Shown: piece by piece, positions 48,167-57,536 of the stretch | How positions within the stretch are numbered: position 1 is the stretch's first letter | Layout of the letters: the number at the start of each line of letters is the position of its first letter | Assembly: GCF_030767025.1 (NCBI RefSeq) | Contig: NZ_JASITE010000001.1 | Location: 124,001-188,000 of the forward strand | From: Nocardia sp. CC227C | Lineage (GTDB): Bacteria; Actinomycetota; Actinomycetes; Mycobacteriales; Mycobacteriaceae | Length of the DNA stretch: 64,000 bases | Reading direction: 5' to 3' | Notes under the pieces: generated by a model | Databases searched by the model: none | What the model saw: the letters and a program-made list of their open reading frames with translations, nothing else | What the model was told of the DNA's origin: nothing | Position numbers and translations under genes: made by a program

Positions 48167-48494
48167 GCCACCCAGGATAATGGCCGCGCACCGGCCGATC
48201 CCCGCCGGGATCGCGAGGTTTCGCGCGGCGTCACCGCGGCGTCCCCGCCGTCGTTCGGAAAAGGCGGGCACGACGGCCGATCCGGCAGGCTCGGAAATCC
48301 GCTCCGCGGGCCCGGTCGCCGCGTCCCGTGGTCGCGGTGCCACCCGGTCACGGTGCCACTCGGTCGGGGGTGTCACCCGGTCGCCGCGTCACGCGGTTGC
48401 CGTGTGTCGTGCGGCCGCGCCGGTTTGTCGTGCTGCTCGGTACCTGCGGCCCGACGGGATGAGAGCCGTCGCTCGCGCCTACGGTGGGCAGGTG
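48167..48494. other. Divergent gap with three degenerate 16-bp repeats
   Basis: A 328-bp gap between the DUF4191 gene and a sensor kinase gene. It has three tandem copies of a CGGTGCCACCCGGTCA-like unit at 48335-48350, 48351-48366 and 48369-48383. The rest is GC-rich without a convincing gene. Confidence 0.55.
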
Positions 48495-49733
48495 ATGTGG
48501 GGTGTGCTGGTCGGCCGGGTGCGAGCGCTGCCGTCGGCGGTGCGGTATCTGGTGATCGGCGGGGCGACATCGCTGCTGTCGATCTTCGTGCTGGTCGCGC
48601 TGCTGGCGGCGGGTGCGTTGTGCCTGGTGGGCGTGGGAATCCCCTTGCTACCCGACGCGGTGCGGACCATCCGGCCGCTGCTCGGATTCGAGCGCGACCG
48701 GGCGGGGGAGCGGTTGGGGGAGCCGATTCCGGAGGCGTACCGGCCATTCGCCGAGTCGCTGCGGCAGCGGGTGGCCACGGTATTCACCGATCCCGCGAAC
48801 CGGCGCGATATCGGCTGGTTGTGCGTGCACGCCGGCACCGGCGTCACCCTGGCCGCCCTCGCCGTCGCGCTGCCGCTGAGCGCGGTGAACCAGCTGTTGA
48901 TCCCGCTGTACTGGCAGGCGCTGCCGCCGGGGTCGATCGCGACCTTCGGCGTACCCGTCACCTCCTGGCCGACCGCGCTGCTGAATCTCTCCTTCGCGCT
49001 TCCGATCGGCGCGCTGACCCTGCTGGTCCCCGCCATGGCCCGCGGGCAGGCCCGTGTCGCCCGCCGGTTCCTCGCCCCCACCCCCGATGTCGCGCTCGCG
49101 GGCCGGGTGGCCGAGCTGACCGCCACCCGCGCCGCCGCCCTCGACGCCCACGGCGCGGAACTGCGCCGCATCGAACGCGATCTGCACGACGGCGCGCAGG
49201 CCCGCATCGCCGCGGTGATCATGCAGCTGGGGCTGGCCGAGCAACTGCACGACCGCGACCCCGCACGATCCCGCGCGCTCATGCGGAAGGCCCAGGACAC
49301 CGCGACCGACGCGCTCGCCGAACTCCGCGACGTCCTGCGCAGCGTCTACCCGCCCGTACTGGCGGATCGCGGCCTGGCCAGCGCCGTCTCCGGCCTCGCT
49401 GCCCGCAGCCCGATTCCGTGCGCGCTGCGGGTCACCGCCACCGGCCGCTGGCCCGTAGCGGTGGAGGCGGCCGCCTATTTTGTTGTGGCGGAAGCCATTA
49501 CCAATGCGACCAAACATTCCGGTGCGCGTTCCCTCAGCGTCTCCGTCGCCGGTGCCGTGGATCTGCTCACGGTTCAGGTGTGTGACGACGGCATCGGTGC
49601 GGCCCGGGAGGTCGAGGGCGGCGGCTTGGCGGGCATCCGCCGTCGCGCCGAAGCACTCGACGGCCGCATGACCCTGACCAGTCCCGCCGGTGGGCCGACG
49701 GTGCTGCGGGTGGACCTGCCGTCGCGGTTGTGA
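48495..49733 (+). CDS. NarL-type sensor histidine kinase (3), with Sensor-type membrane domain
   Basis: About 412 residues. The N-terminal membrane domain (residues about 15-190, four TM segments) matches the putative sensor domain found in many Streptomyces and Nocardia NarL-family kinases. The H-box is RRIERDLHDGAQARIAAVIMQ, followed by YFVVAEAITNATKHS and VCDDGIGAA of the ATPase domain. Start could also be ATG 48459, 12 codons upstream. The response regulator gene follows 80 bp downstream. Confidence 0.88.
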   Translation: MWGVLVGRVRALPSAVRYLVIGGATSLLSIFVLVALLAAGALCLVGVGIPLLPDAVRTIRPLLGFERDRAGERLGEPIPEAYRPFAESLRQRVATVFTDPANRRDIGWLCVHAGTGVTLAALAVALPLSAVNQLLIPLYWQALPPGSIATFGVPVTSWPTALLNLSFALPIGALTLLVPAMARGQARVARRFLAPTPDVALAGRVAELTATRAAALDAHGAELRRIERDLHDGAQARIAAVIMQLGLAEQLHDRDPARSRALMRKAQDTATDALAELRDVLRSVYPPVLADRGLASAVSGLAARSPIPCALRVTATGRWPVAVEAAAYFVVAEAITNATKHSGARSLSVSVAGAVDLLTVQVCDDGIGAAREVEGGGLAGIRRRAEALDGRMTLTSPAGGPTVLRVDLPSRL

Positions 49734-49813
49734 CCGTCGGCGGCGTGATCACGCCGGACCGCCGGGGTTACGAGCCGCCGCGGCCTCAGTAGGGTGTGCG
49801 GGGTGGAGTCGCT

Positions 49814-50458
49814 GTGCGCGTCATGATCGCCGAGGACGATGCCCTGCTGCGGGAGGGGCTCGTCCTGCTGCTGAACACCGCCGGGATCGAGGTGATCGCG
49901 GCCGCCGACAATGCCGACGATTTCCTGACCGCGGTCGCGGGGGAGCGGCCCGACGCCGTGGTGATGGATGTGCGGCTGCCGCCGACCTTCACCGACGACG
50001 GTCTGCGGGCGGCGGTGCGGGCCCGCGAGATTCACCCCGGGCTGCCGGTGCTGGTGCTCTCGGCGTACGTGGAGGACAGTTACGCCGCCGAACTGCTCGG
50101 TGACGGTGCGGGCGGCGTCGGCTACCTGCTGAAGGAACGCGTCGGCAAGGTCGACCGCTTCCTGGACTCCCTGCGCCGGGTGGCCGACGGCGGCACCGCC
50201 ATGGATCCCGAGGTGATATCCCAACTACTGGTGCGCCGCAAGGCCGATGACCCGCTGGCTGCGCTCACCGCCCGCGAACGCGAGGTGCTGGCGCTCATGG
50301 CGGAGGGCCACGACAATGCCGCCATCGCCGGACGCCTGGTGGTCAGCGAAGGCGCTGTGCTGAAACATATTCGGAGCATCTTCGCCAAGCTCGGATTGGC
50401 GGCCGACGAGTCGGGGCATCGGCGCGTGCTGGCGGTGCTCGCCTATCTCAATGCGTGA
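49814..50458 (+). CDS. NarL-type response regulator (3)
   Basis: A 214-residue regulator: receiver domain with Glu7-Asp8-Asp9 pocket and Asp52 (VVMDVRLPP), then LuxR-type HTH (LTAREREVLALMAEGHDNAAIAGRL). GTG 49814 has GGTGGAG at good spacing; GTG 49796 is a longer alternative. It ends at a bidirectional hairpin. Confidence 0.9.
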   Translation: MRVMIAEDDALLREGLVLLLNTAGIEVIAAADNADDFLTAVAGERPDAVVMDVRLPPTFTDDGLRAAVRAREIHPGLPVLVLSAYVEDSYAAELLGDGAGGVGYLLKERVGKVDRFLDSLRRVADGGTAMDPEVISQLLVRRKADDPLAALTAREREVLALMAEGHDNAAIAGRLVVSEGAVLKHIRSIFAKLGLAADESGHRRVLAVLAYLNA

Positions 50459-50459
50459 A

Positions 50460-50485
50460 GCCCGAAACCCGAGCGGGTTTCGGGC
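50460..50485. terminator. Bidirectional terminator
   Basis: GCCCGAAACCC at 50460-50470 pairs with GGGTTTCGGGC at 50475-50485 around a 4-base loop, between the convergent response regulator gene (stop 50458) and the TAP-family gene (stop 50493). Confidence 0.75.
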
Positions 50486-50492
50486 CTCGACC

Positions 50493-51980
50493 TCAGTCGG
50501 CGGCGCAGGTGATATCCGACTCCGGCAGGGTGCCGTCGCGGAGGTACGTGTTCACCGCGTTGTCGACGCAGGTGTTCGGATAGCGGCCGAAGATCCAGTG
50601 AATCGGCACATCCCGCAGCGTCACCAGTCGTGACGCCGACAGTGCCCGGTGCATGCCCTCCGCATTGGCGTAGGTCGTGCGGGTGTCGCCGGTCGACTGC
50701 ACGATGAGGGCGGGAACCGAGTTGTCCACCACCGTGCGCGGTTCCGCGGGCGCGGCCCAGAAGGCGCAGGGCGTGACATTGTCGGTGAACGACCCGAACA
50801 CCGGCGCCGTGGTCCGCGACCGCTCGAGGTTGTTCCAGTACCAGAGTGGATCGCGCGGTGCGTCCGCATCCCCGCACATGATCGCCATCTGCGCCGAACT
50901 GTCCTCCGGCTCAGCGGAAAGCATGACCGCGAGGGCCTCGTTCAATTCCGGCGTGATCGCCACCGGCAGGCCGTCGGCCGCGTCCCGCAGTTGGGCCACC
51001 TGTTCGGCGACCATCGCGTACTGCCGCGGGTCGTCGAGACCGGTGAACAGCACCAACGGCAGTTCGTGCGCGCTCACCGCGAAGTCGCCGATCCGGATCG
51101 GCTGCTCACCCGACCGTCGCAGTAGCTCCAGCACGCTCGCGCGCACCTCTTCGCGGCTGCTCCCGAGGTGGTAGTCGCCGTCGTGTCCGGCGGTCCAGTC
51201 CGCCCACAGATCCAGCGCCGCCTCATTGGCCGGGCCCATATCCCGCACCATGTCCACCGGACCGTAGCGTTCCGGATCGACCGCGCTGTCCAGCACCATC
51301 CGGTCCACGCGCTCCGGGAACAGCTGGGTGTACACCGCGCCCAGATAGGTGCCGTACGAGGTGCCGAAGTAGTTGATCCGCTCGACCCCCAGCACCGCGC
51401 GGATCACATCCATATCGCGCGCGGTATTGCGGGTGGTGATGTGCCGCAACCGTTCTCCCTCGGCCGTGGCGCAGCGGACGGCCAGTTCCGCCTGTGCTGC
51501 CACGGATTCCGCGAAGCTCGCCGCGTCCGGCCCCGCGGCCTGGAGCCCGATCCCGCGCGGCCAGTCGCACCGGACCGGCGCGGAACGCCCGACCCCGCGC
51601 GGATCCATGCCGATCAGGTCGTAGCTCGCCTTCACCTCGGGCGTCATGGCCGCCGCCACATCCACCATGAAGTCCAGGCCGCTCCCGCCCGGCCCGCCCG
51701 GATTCGACAGCATGACACCGTATTGCCGCGCCGGATCGGCGGCGATGCGCGAGATGGCGACGGTCGTGGTCGACCCGTCCGGCTCCGTGTAATCGAGCGG
51801 GACCGTGACGTCGGCGCATTGCGCCCCGGCCTCGTCGAGGCGCTGCTCGTCGCAGGACTTCCACTCCAGCCGCTGTCCGTGGTACCGGTCCAGCTCGTTG
51901 TCGGTGGCAGCCGTGGTGGCGCAGCCGAGCCCGAACGGCAGCACCATACATGCCGCGGCGAGCCATTTTCCGAAGGTCAT
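50493..51980 (-). CDS. Lipoprotein hydrolase of the TAP family (second)
   Basis: A 495-residue alpha/beta hydrolase with a lipoprotein signal (lipobox FGLGC at about 16-20). Motifs: MLSNPGGPGGSGLDF, MDPRGVGRS, nucleophile elbow GTSYGT, ALIVQSTGDTRTTYANA with the acid, and a DVPIHWIFG segment with the His, then a Cys-containing tail. Likely a membrane-anchored, outward-facing aminopeptidase or esterase. It shares the fold with the gene at 14120 but is a diverged paralogue, not a recent copy. Confidence 0.87.
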   Translation of the reverse strand: MTFGKWLAAACMVLPFGLGCATTAATDNELDRYHGQRLEWKSCDEQRLDEAGAQCADVTVPLDYTEPDGSTTTVAISRIAADPARQYGVMLSNPGGPGGSGLDFMVDVAAAMTPEVKASYDLIGMDPRGVGRSAPVRCDWPRGIGLQAAGPDAASFAESVAAQAELAVRCATAEGERLRHITTRNTARDMDVIRAVLGVERINYFGTSYGTYLGAVYTQLFPERVDRMVLDSAVDPERYGPVDMVRDMGPANEAALDLWADWTAGHDGDYHLGSSREEVRASVLELLRRSGEQPIRIGDFAVSAHELPLVLFTGLDDPRQYAMVAEQVAQLRDAADGLPVAITPELNEALAVMLSAEPEDSSAQMAIMCGDADAPRDPLWYWNNLERSRTTAPVFGSFTDNVTPCAFWAAPAEPRTVVDNSVPALIVQSTGDTRTTYANAEGMHRALSASRLVTLRDVPIHWIFGRYPNTCVDNAVNTYLRDGTLPESDITCAAD

Positions 51981-52310
51981 GCCGCACACACCGTTGGCTC
52001 GTCGGCGAGTGCCACCGCGTCGGCCTGCTCCCGGTGGTGGACAGCTGGTTCGCCGATCACGGCCTGTGCGCCCGGAAATCCGGTGTGATGTCGACCTGCC
52101 CTACTGCGCAATGGATTCCTCCTGATCGGGGAGCGGGATCAGACGTTCCCGCCTACCCGGTCGAGGCTAGGGAAGCCACGGCTGTCCCGGCATTGCGGTG
52201 AACACCCGAATCCGAGCTCCGGCGGACACCACTGCTGCGGTGGTGCCAGCACTACTGCCGCGACGGTGGCCCCGTCGCCACGGCCCGGGACTCCGGCCGT
52301 GTGCCGACCG
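51981..52310. other. Gap between TAP-family gene and EF-G2 gene
   Basis: A 330-bp gap on the 5' side of the TAP-family gene and 3' side of the EF-G2 gene. It contains a probable terminator (52279-52301) and a smaller CACCAC/GTGGTG hairpin at 52227-52245. No gene is evident. Confidence 0.5.
52279..52301 (-). terminator. Hairpin downstream of the EF-G2 gene
   Basis: CACGGCC (52279-52285) pairs with GGCCGTG (52295-52301), with inner CGG/CCG pairing possible, 10 bases past the stop codon. Confidence 0.55.
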
Positions 52311-54512
52311 TCAGGTGTGTGCCGTGGTCCGGTCGCGCAACCCCTCCGCGAGCTGGGCGGGCATAGGCTCGTGCCGGACGTAGCGGCGGGTGAAGTCGGC
52401 CGCGCCGCGGGCCAGCGAGCGCAGATCGATGGCGTAGCGGCTCAGTTCGAGTTCGGGGACCTCGGCCTTGACCGCGGTGCGGCCGCCGCGCCCGATCGGC
52501 TCGGTGCCGAGCACCCGGCCGCGGCGGCTCGACAGGTCGCCGAGCACCGGTCCCACATAGTCGTCCGAAACCACCACCAGCACTTCGGCTATGGGCTCGA
52601 GCAGGCTGATGCGGGCCGCGGCGGCGGCCTCGCGCAGGGCGAGCGCCCCCGCGGTCTGGAAGGCCGCGTCGGAGGAGTCGACGGAGTGCGCCTTGCCGTC
52701 GTACAAGGTCACGCGCACGTCGACCAGCGGGTATCCGGCCACCACCCCGCGCGCGGCCTGCGCCCGCACCCCCTTCTCCACCGAGGGTATGAACTGCCGC
52801 GGCACGACGCCGCCGACCACCTTGTCCACGAATTCGATACCGGACCCCTCCGGCAGCGGCTGCACCTCGATCTCGCAGATGGCGTACTGGCCGTGTCCGC
52901 CCGACTGCTTCACATGCCGACCGCGGCCGGTGGCGGCGCCGGCGAACGTCTCCCGCAGCGCGACCTTGTGTTCGACCACATCGACCTGCACCCCGAACCG
53001 GGTGCGCAGGCGCTCGAGCGCCACCTCGCGGTGCGCCTCGCCCAGACACCACAGCACCAGCTGCCGGGTGTCGGGATTCTGTTCCAGCCGCACCGTCGGA
53101 TCCTCGGCCACCAGCCGGCTCAGACCCTGGGAGAGCTTGTCCTCGTCGGCCTTGGAATGCGCCGCGATGGCCACCGGCAGCAGCGGATCCGGCATGGCCC
53201 AGGGCTCGATGAGCAGCGGCGTGTCCTTGGCCGAAAGCGTGTCGCCGGTTTCGGCGCGCGACAGCTTGGTGACACAGGCGATATCGCCCGCGATGGCCTG
53301 ACCGAGCGGACGCTGCTGCTTGCCGAACGGCGCGGAGACGGCCCCCACCCGCTCATCGGCGTCGTGGTTGGCGGTCTCGGACGGTCCGTGCCCGCACACG
53401 TGCACGGTGTCGTCGGCGCGCAGCGTGCCGGAGAACACCCGCACCAGCGACATCCGGCCGACATACGGGTCGGAGGAGGTGCGGATCACCTCGGCGGCCA
53501 AGGGCCCCTTCGGATCGCACACCAGCGGCTCGGGCGTGCCGCCGGTGGTGCCGGTCGCCGACACGGGATGTTCGGCGGGCGTGGGGAATCCGCGGGTGAC
53601 GAGTTCCAGGATCTCCATGGTGCCCAGGCCCTGCCGTGCCCCCTCCGGTGGCGGCGCGGCGATCAGGACGGGATGGAAACTGCCTCGTGCGACCGCCTTT
53701 TCGAGATCGGCCTCCAGGGTGTCGAGATCGATGTCCTCGCCGCCGATGTAGCGGTCCATGAGGGTCTCGTCCTCGCTCTCGGCGATGATGCCCTCGATGA
53801 GCCGGTTGCGCGCCTCCTCGAGCTGCGCCAATTGCTCCGGGGTGGCCGGGGTTTCGGTGTGCGCACCGGCGGAGTAGTCGTAGACGTGCTGGGAGAGCAG
53901 GTCGATCAGCCCCAGCACCGGGCGGTGGCCGTCGGCGGCCTTCTCGCCGTAGACCGGGAGATGCAGCGGCAGTATGGATTCCGAGGCTCCGTCGCCGAGG
54001 ATGGCACGGCAGGTCTCGGTCATCTCGTCGAAATCCGCGCGCGCGGTGTCGAGGTGGGTGAGCACGATGACGCGCGGCATGCCCACTCTGGCGCATTCCT
54101 CCCACAGTGCCAGCGTCGGCCCGCTCACCCCCTCCACCCCGGCGGCGGCGGAGAGTACGAAAAGGGCCGCGTCCGCCGCGCGCAGACCGGCCCTCAGTTC
54201 CCCGACGAAATCCGCGTAGCCGGGGGTGTCCAATAGGTTGATCTTGTATTGCCCCCACCCCATCGGCACCACCGACAGCTGCACCGAGCGGTGTTGTCGC
54301 TGTTCGATGTCGTCGTAGTCGGAGACCGCGGTCCCGTCCTCGACGCGACCGCATCTGGGCACCGCCCCCGTGGCCACCGCCAGCGCCTCCACCAGCGTGG
54401 TCTTCCCGGACCCGCTGTGCCCTACCAGCACCACATTGCGTATGTCCTCCGGCCGGTCGGCCGTCACTGCCCTGCCGTTCGCGCCTGCCGACGCACTCGT
54501 CTTCTCGACCAT
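52311..54512 (-). CDS. fusA2: EF-G2-like translation factor GTPase
   Basis: A 733-residue elongation factor G paralogue, similar to mycobacterial FusA2 (Rv0120c). The G1 motif is GHSGSGKTT (canonical EF-G has GHVDAGKTT), G3 is DTPGY, and the usual NKxD G4 motif appears as THLD. Later domains II-V follow, with RGRHVKQSGGHGQYAICE, the domain IV signature. EF-G2 proteins bind ribosomes but often lack normal translocation activity; the role is not settled. The ATG at 54512 was chosen for family length. Confidence 0.9.
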   Translation of the reverse strand: MVEKTSASAGANGRAVTADRPEDIRNVVLVGHSGSGKTTLVEALAVATGAVPRCGRVEDGTAVSDYDDIEQRQHRSVQLSVVPMGWGQYKINLLDTPGYADFVGELRAGLRAADAALFVLSAAAGVEGVSGPTLALWEECARVGMPRVIVLTHLDTARADFDEMTETCRAILGDGASESILPLHLPVYGEKAADGHRPVLGLIDLLSQHVYDYSAGAHTETPATPEQLAQLEEARNRLIEGIIAESEDETLMDRYIGGEDIDLDTLEADLEKAVARGSFHPVLIAAPPPEGARQGLGTMEILELVTRGFPTPAEHPVSATGTTGGTPEPLVCDPKGPLAAEVIRTSSDPYVGRMSLVRVFSGTLRADDTVHVCGHGPSETANHDADERVGAVSAPFGKQQRPLGQAIAGDIACVTKLSRAETGDTLSAKDTPLLIEPWAMPDPLLPVAIAAHSKADEDKLSQGLSRLVAEDPTVRLEQNPDTRQLVLWCLGEAHREVALERLRTRFGVQVDVVEHKVALRETFAGAATGRGRHVKQSGGHGQYAICEIEVQPLPEGSGIEFVDKVVGGVVPRQFIPSVEKGVRAQAARGVVAGYPLVDVRVTLYDGKAHSVDSSDAAFQTAGALALREAAAAARISLLEPIAEVLVVVSDDYVGPVLGDLSSRRGRVLGTEPIGRGGRTAVKAEVPELELSRYAIDLRSLARGAADFTRRYVRHEPMPAQLAEGLRDRTTAHT

Positions 54513-54668
54513 CTGGCTCGCTCCCCTGGTCGCCACGTGCGGTACTTCGAGCTTCCCACCAGGGAGCGGATCGCGTCCACGAATCGGCGGATACGCCATC
54601 GTGCGTTGGATGCGAACGATGGCCCGGACACCGTCTCGGCCATCGTCGATTCGTTCGCTGTGCCGCGG

Positions 54669-55781
54669 TCAGGAACCGAAGCGCGCCAGCACCGAGGTGG
54701 CCTCCTGGGAGGCGGTGCCCTCCTCGGCAAGATGCGCCATCTCCGGCGCGATCTCACGGCCGTGGTGCTTCATGGCCTGGGCGTAGAGCCGCCCCGCACG
54801 GTAGGAGGAGCGGACCAGCGGCCCGGCCATGACGCCGGCGAAGCCGATCTCCTCGGCCGTGCGGGAGTGCTCGACGAACTCCTCCGGCTTGACCCAGCGG
54901 TCCACCGGATGGTGGCGCGGCGAGGGGCGCAGATACTGGGTGATGGTGAGGATGTCGCAGCCCGCCTCGTGCAGGTCCCGCATGGCCTGGGTGACCTCTT
55001 CCGGGGTCTCGCCCATGCCCAGGATGAGGTTGGACTTGGTGACCAGCCCGGCCTCGCGCGCGGCGGTGATGACGGCCAGGGAGCGCTCGTAGCGGAAGGC
55101 GGGGCGGATGCGCTTGAACACGCGCGGCACCGTCTCCACATTGTGGGCGAGCACCTCGGGGCGGCTGGAGAACACCTCGGCCAGCTGATCCGGGTCGGCG
55201 TTGAAGTCGGGGATGAGCAGTTCCACGCCGGTGTGCGGGTTGAGCCGCTTGATGGCGCGCACGGTTTCGGCGTACAGCCACGCGCCGCCGTCGTCCAGGT
55301 CGTCGCGGGCCACACCGGTGACGGTCGAGTAGCGCAGCCCCATGGCCTGCACGCTCTCGGCCACGCGGCGCGGTTCGTCGCGGTCCAGGGCCTTGGGCTT
55401 GCCGGTGTCGATCTGGCAGAAGTCGCAGCGGCGGGTGCACTGGTCGCCGCCGATCAGGAAGGTGGCCTCGCGGTCTTCCCAGCACTCGAAGATGTTGGGA
55501 CAGCCCGCTTCCTCACAGACCGTGTGCAGCCCTTCGCGTTTCACCAGCCCCTTGAGCTCGGAGTACTCCGGACCCATGGTGGCGCGGGTGCGAATCCACT
55601 TGGGTTTGCGCTCGATCGGCGTCTCGGCGTTGCGGGCCTCGATGCGCAGGAGTTTCCGGCCGGCGGGCGGAGCGACGCGCTCGGAGGCGGAAGCCCGCGT
55701 ATCCGCGGAGGGTGCCGCGGAGCCCGCTGCAGGGTCAGCTGCGGTCGGGTTGTTCGATGTCGGGGTGTCGACGGAGGTCAC
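54669..55781 (-). CDS. lipA: Lipoyl synthase
   Basis: A 370-residue radical SAM enzyme that inserts two sulfurs into protein-bound octanoyl groups. The auxiliary cluster motif [12 protein letters not shown] and the radical SAM motif CTRRCDFC are both intact. A disordered Ala/Ser/Pro-rich N-terminal extension of about 40 residues precedes the core. The start is GTG. It lies 43 bp downstream of lipB on the same strand. Confidence 0.96.
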   Translation of the reverse strand: MTSVDTPTSNNPTAADPAAGSAAPSADTRASASERVAPPAGRKLLRIEARNAETPIERKPKWIRTRATMGPEYSELKGLVKREGLHTVCEEAGCPNIFECWEDREATFLIGGDQCTRRCDFCQIDTGKPKALDRDEPRRVAESVQAMGLRYSTVTGVARDDLDDGGAWLYAETVRAIKRLNPHTGVELLIPDFNADPDQLAEVFSSRPEVLAHNVETVPRVFKRIRPAFRYERSLAVITAAREAGLVTKSNLILGMGETPEEVTQAMRDLHEAGCDILTITQYLRPSPRHHPVDRWVKPEEFVEHSRTAEEIGFAGVMAGPLVRSSYRAGRLYAQAMKHHGREIAPEMAHLAEEGTASQEATSVLARFGS

Positions 55782-55824
55782 TTCTTCGACTCTACGCTCG
55801 TGATCTTCGGCCCGTGGAGGGCCC

Positions 55825-56637
55825 TCAGGCCTCGACTTTCGCCGGACCGGCCGGTGCGGAGGTCGACTTCGGGTTCGGCCGGGCCGCCGCCTCGGTGGTG
55901 TCGCGGGCGACGATGTGCTCGCTCACCGGCAGCTCCCCATCGAGGGCCCGCGCGATGGCGTCGGCCACCAGCGGCCGCACCTCGGCCACGGTCACCTCGC
56001 GCCCCAGTTCCCGGGTCAGCGTGGTCACCCCGGCATCGCGGATTCCGCACGGCACTATCGTCTGGAAACCGTCCAGCGCCGAGTTGCAGTTGAACGACAC
56101 CCCGTGCAGGGTGACGCCGCGCTGCACCCGCACCCCGATGGCGGAGATCTTGCGTTCGGGCTGGAAGTCGTTGGCGGGCACCCACACACCCGAGCGCCCC
56201 GCCACGCGACCGGCGTGCAGTCCCAGCTGCCCGCACACGTGGATGATGGCCTCCTCGAGCCGCCGCACGTAGGCGACCACGTCGACGGGTTCGGCCAGGC
56301 GCACGATCGGGTAGCCGACCAGCTGGCCGGGCCCGTGCCAGGTGATCTTGCCGCCCCGGTCCACCTCGATCACCGGGCTGCCGTCGATCGGCATGTCCTC
56401 GGGTTCGGTGCGGCGTCCCGCGGTGAAGACCGACGGATGTTCGAGCAGCAGCAGCCGGTCCCGGCCGATGCCCTCGGCGCGTTCGGCGGCGATCGCGCGC
56501 TGGCGGTCCCAGGCGAGGGTGTAGTCGATCAGGCCCAGATCCTCGACCAGCAGCGGCGTGCTGTCGTAGCGGGCCGAGACGCCGGTGGCCGAGGTTGCGG
56601 CGGGGGTGCTCGGGGCGGGGGTGGTGCGCTCGCTCAC
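55825..56637 (-). CDS. lipB: Lipoyl(octanoyl) transferase
   Basis: A 270-residue octanoyltransferase that moves octanoate from ACP to lipoyl domains. Signatures: [57 protein letters not shown] (split) and the catalytic Cys in IVPCGIRD. It has N- and C-terminal low-complexity tails. The GTG start overlaps the stop of the upstream acetyltransferase gene (GTGA). Confidence 0.95.
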   Translation of the reverse strand: MSERTTPAPSTPAATSATGVSARYDSTPLLVEDLGLIDYTLAWDRQRAIAAERAEGIGRDRLLLLEHPSVFTAGRRTEPEDMPIDGSPVIEVDRGGKITWHGPGQLVGYPIVRLAEPVDVVAYVRRLEEAIIHVCGQLGLHAGRVAGRSGVWVPANDFQPERKISAIGVRVQRGVTLHGVSFNCNSALDGFQTIVPCGIRDAGVTTLTRELGREVTVAEVRPLVADAIARALDGELPVSEHIVARDTTEAAARPNPKSTSAPAGPAKVEA

Positions 56638-57188
56638 GCCTGTGACGTTACGCCATCGCCGAGCACGAGTTGCATGAGTGTCAGATCCATCCAGCGGCCG
56701 AATTTGTGCCCGACCTCGGGCAGTTGTCCGACGATCGCGAATCCGAACTTCTCGTGCAGGGCGATGGAGGTGGTGTTGCCGGATTCGATGGCGGCGATCA
56801 CGGCGTGCACGCCGCCCCGTCGCGCCCGCGCCAGCAGTTCGCCCATGAGTGCGGTGGCCACGCCGCGCCGGTGGAACCGGTCGGAGACGTACACCGAGTT
56901 CTCCACGGAGAAGCGGTAGCCCGACTTGGGCCGGAACTGCCCGTAACTGGCGTATCCGGCGACCGAGCCGTCGATCTCGGCGACCAGGATGGGGCATCCC
57001 GCAGCGGTGCGGGTCCGGAACCAGGCCGCGCGCTCGTCGAGATCGGCGGGTTCGGTGTCCCAGATGGCCGTGGTCTCGGCGATGGCGTGGTTGTGGATCG
57101 CCAGGATTTCCGGCAGATCGCTCGGGCGTGCGTCGCGCACCAGCAGGTCGGCCGGTGCGAGCACGGTGGGGGATGGGGCGTCGCTCAC
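56634..57188 (-). CDS. GNAT N-acetyltransferase, phosphinothricin-acetyltransferase-like
   Basis: A 184-residue GNAT enzyme. [20 protein letters not shown] at the start, [18 protein letters not shown] as the acetyl-CoA binding motif, and [17 protein letters not shown] are typical of the Pat/Bar group that acetylates phosphinothricin, methionine sulfoximine and related amines. Methionine sulfoximine is a glutamine synthetase inhibitor, but no functional link to the nearby glnA genes is shown. GTG start; stop overlaps lipB. Confidence 0.88.
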   Translation of the reverse strand: MSDAPSPTVLAPADLLVRDARPSDLPEILAIHNHAIAETTAIWDTEPADLDERAAWFRTRTAAGCPILVAEIDGSVAGYASYGQFRPKSGYRFSVENSVYVSDRFHRRGVATALMGELLARARRGGVHAVIAAIESGNTTSIALHEKFGFAIVGQLPEVGHKFGRWMDLTLMQLVLGDGVTSQA

Positions 57189-57234
57189 CCGTCCACGGTA
57201 GCCAGCGCCGTGCTGTGACGCCGATCTCGCCCGG

Positions 57235-57393
57235 TTATCGGTCCAGGCAGGCGAGGAATTCGGTGGTGTCGCCCAGATGCGGCACGCATCGGAACGGGTT
57301 GTCGAAGTCCGGAATCGAATACCCGGCGGTGAGGATGGCGAGAGTGAGAACCAATTCGCCGGCGATCAACTTGACATCGATGGTTTTGAACAT
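57235..57393 (-). CDS. Small hydrophobic/Cys-containing peptide, hypothetical
   Basis: A 52-residue ORF (MFKTIDVKLIAGELVLTLAIL...) with a hydrophobic stretch at about 8-26 and two cysteines near the end (FRCVPHL, FLACLDR). It could be a small exported or membrane peptide. No strong RBS; a longer frame starts at 57438. Base composition is lower in GC than its neighbours. Confidence 0.4.
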   Translation of the reverse strand: MFKTIDVKLIAGELVLTLAILTAGYSIPDFDNPFRCVPHLGDTTEFLACLDR

Positions 57394-57536
57394 GGCGGTC
57401 ACGCCCGTCTCGCTCGGCGGCCCGCTTACTAACAGCAACGGGTCTTACGTGGGGTTATCCATGGTAGCTACTGGCGGGTTACCCGGGCTATAGCCGTGCG
57501 AAACGGGGCACGCCCCAGTGGTGGCACCGGCCAGGG

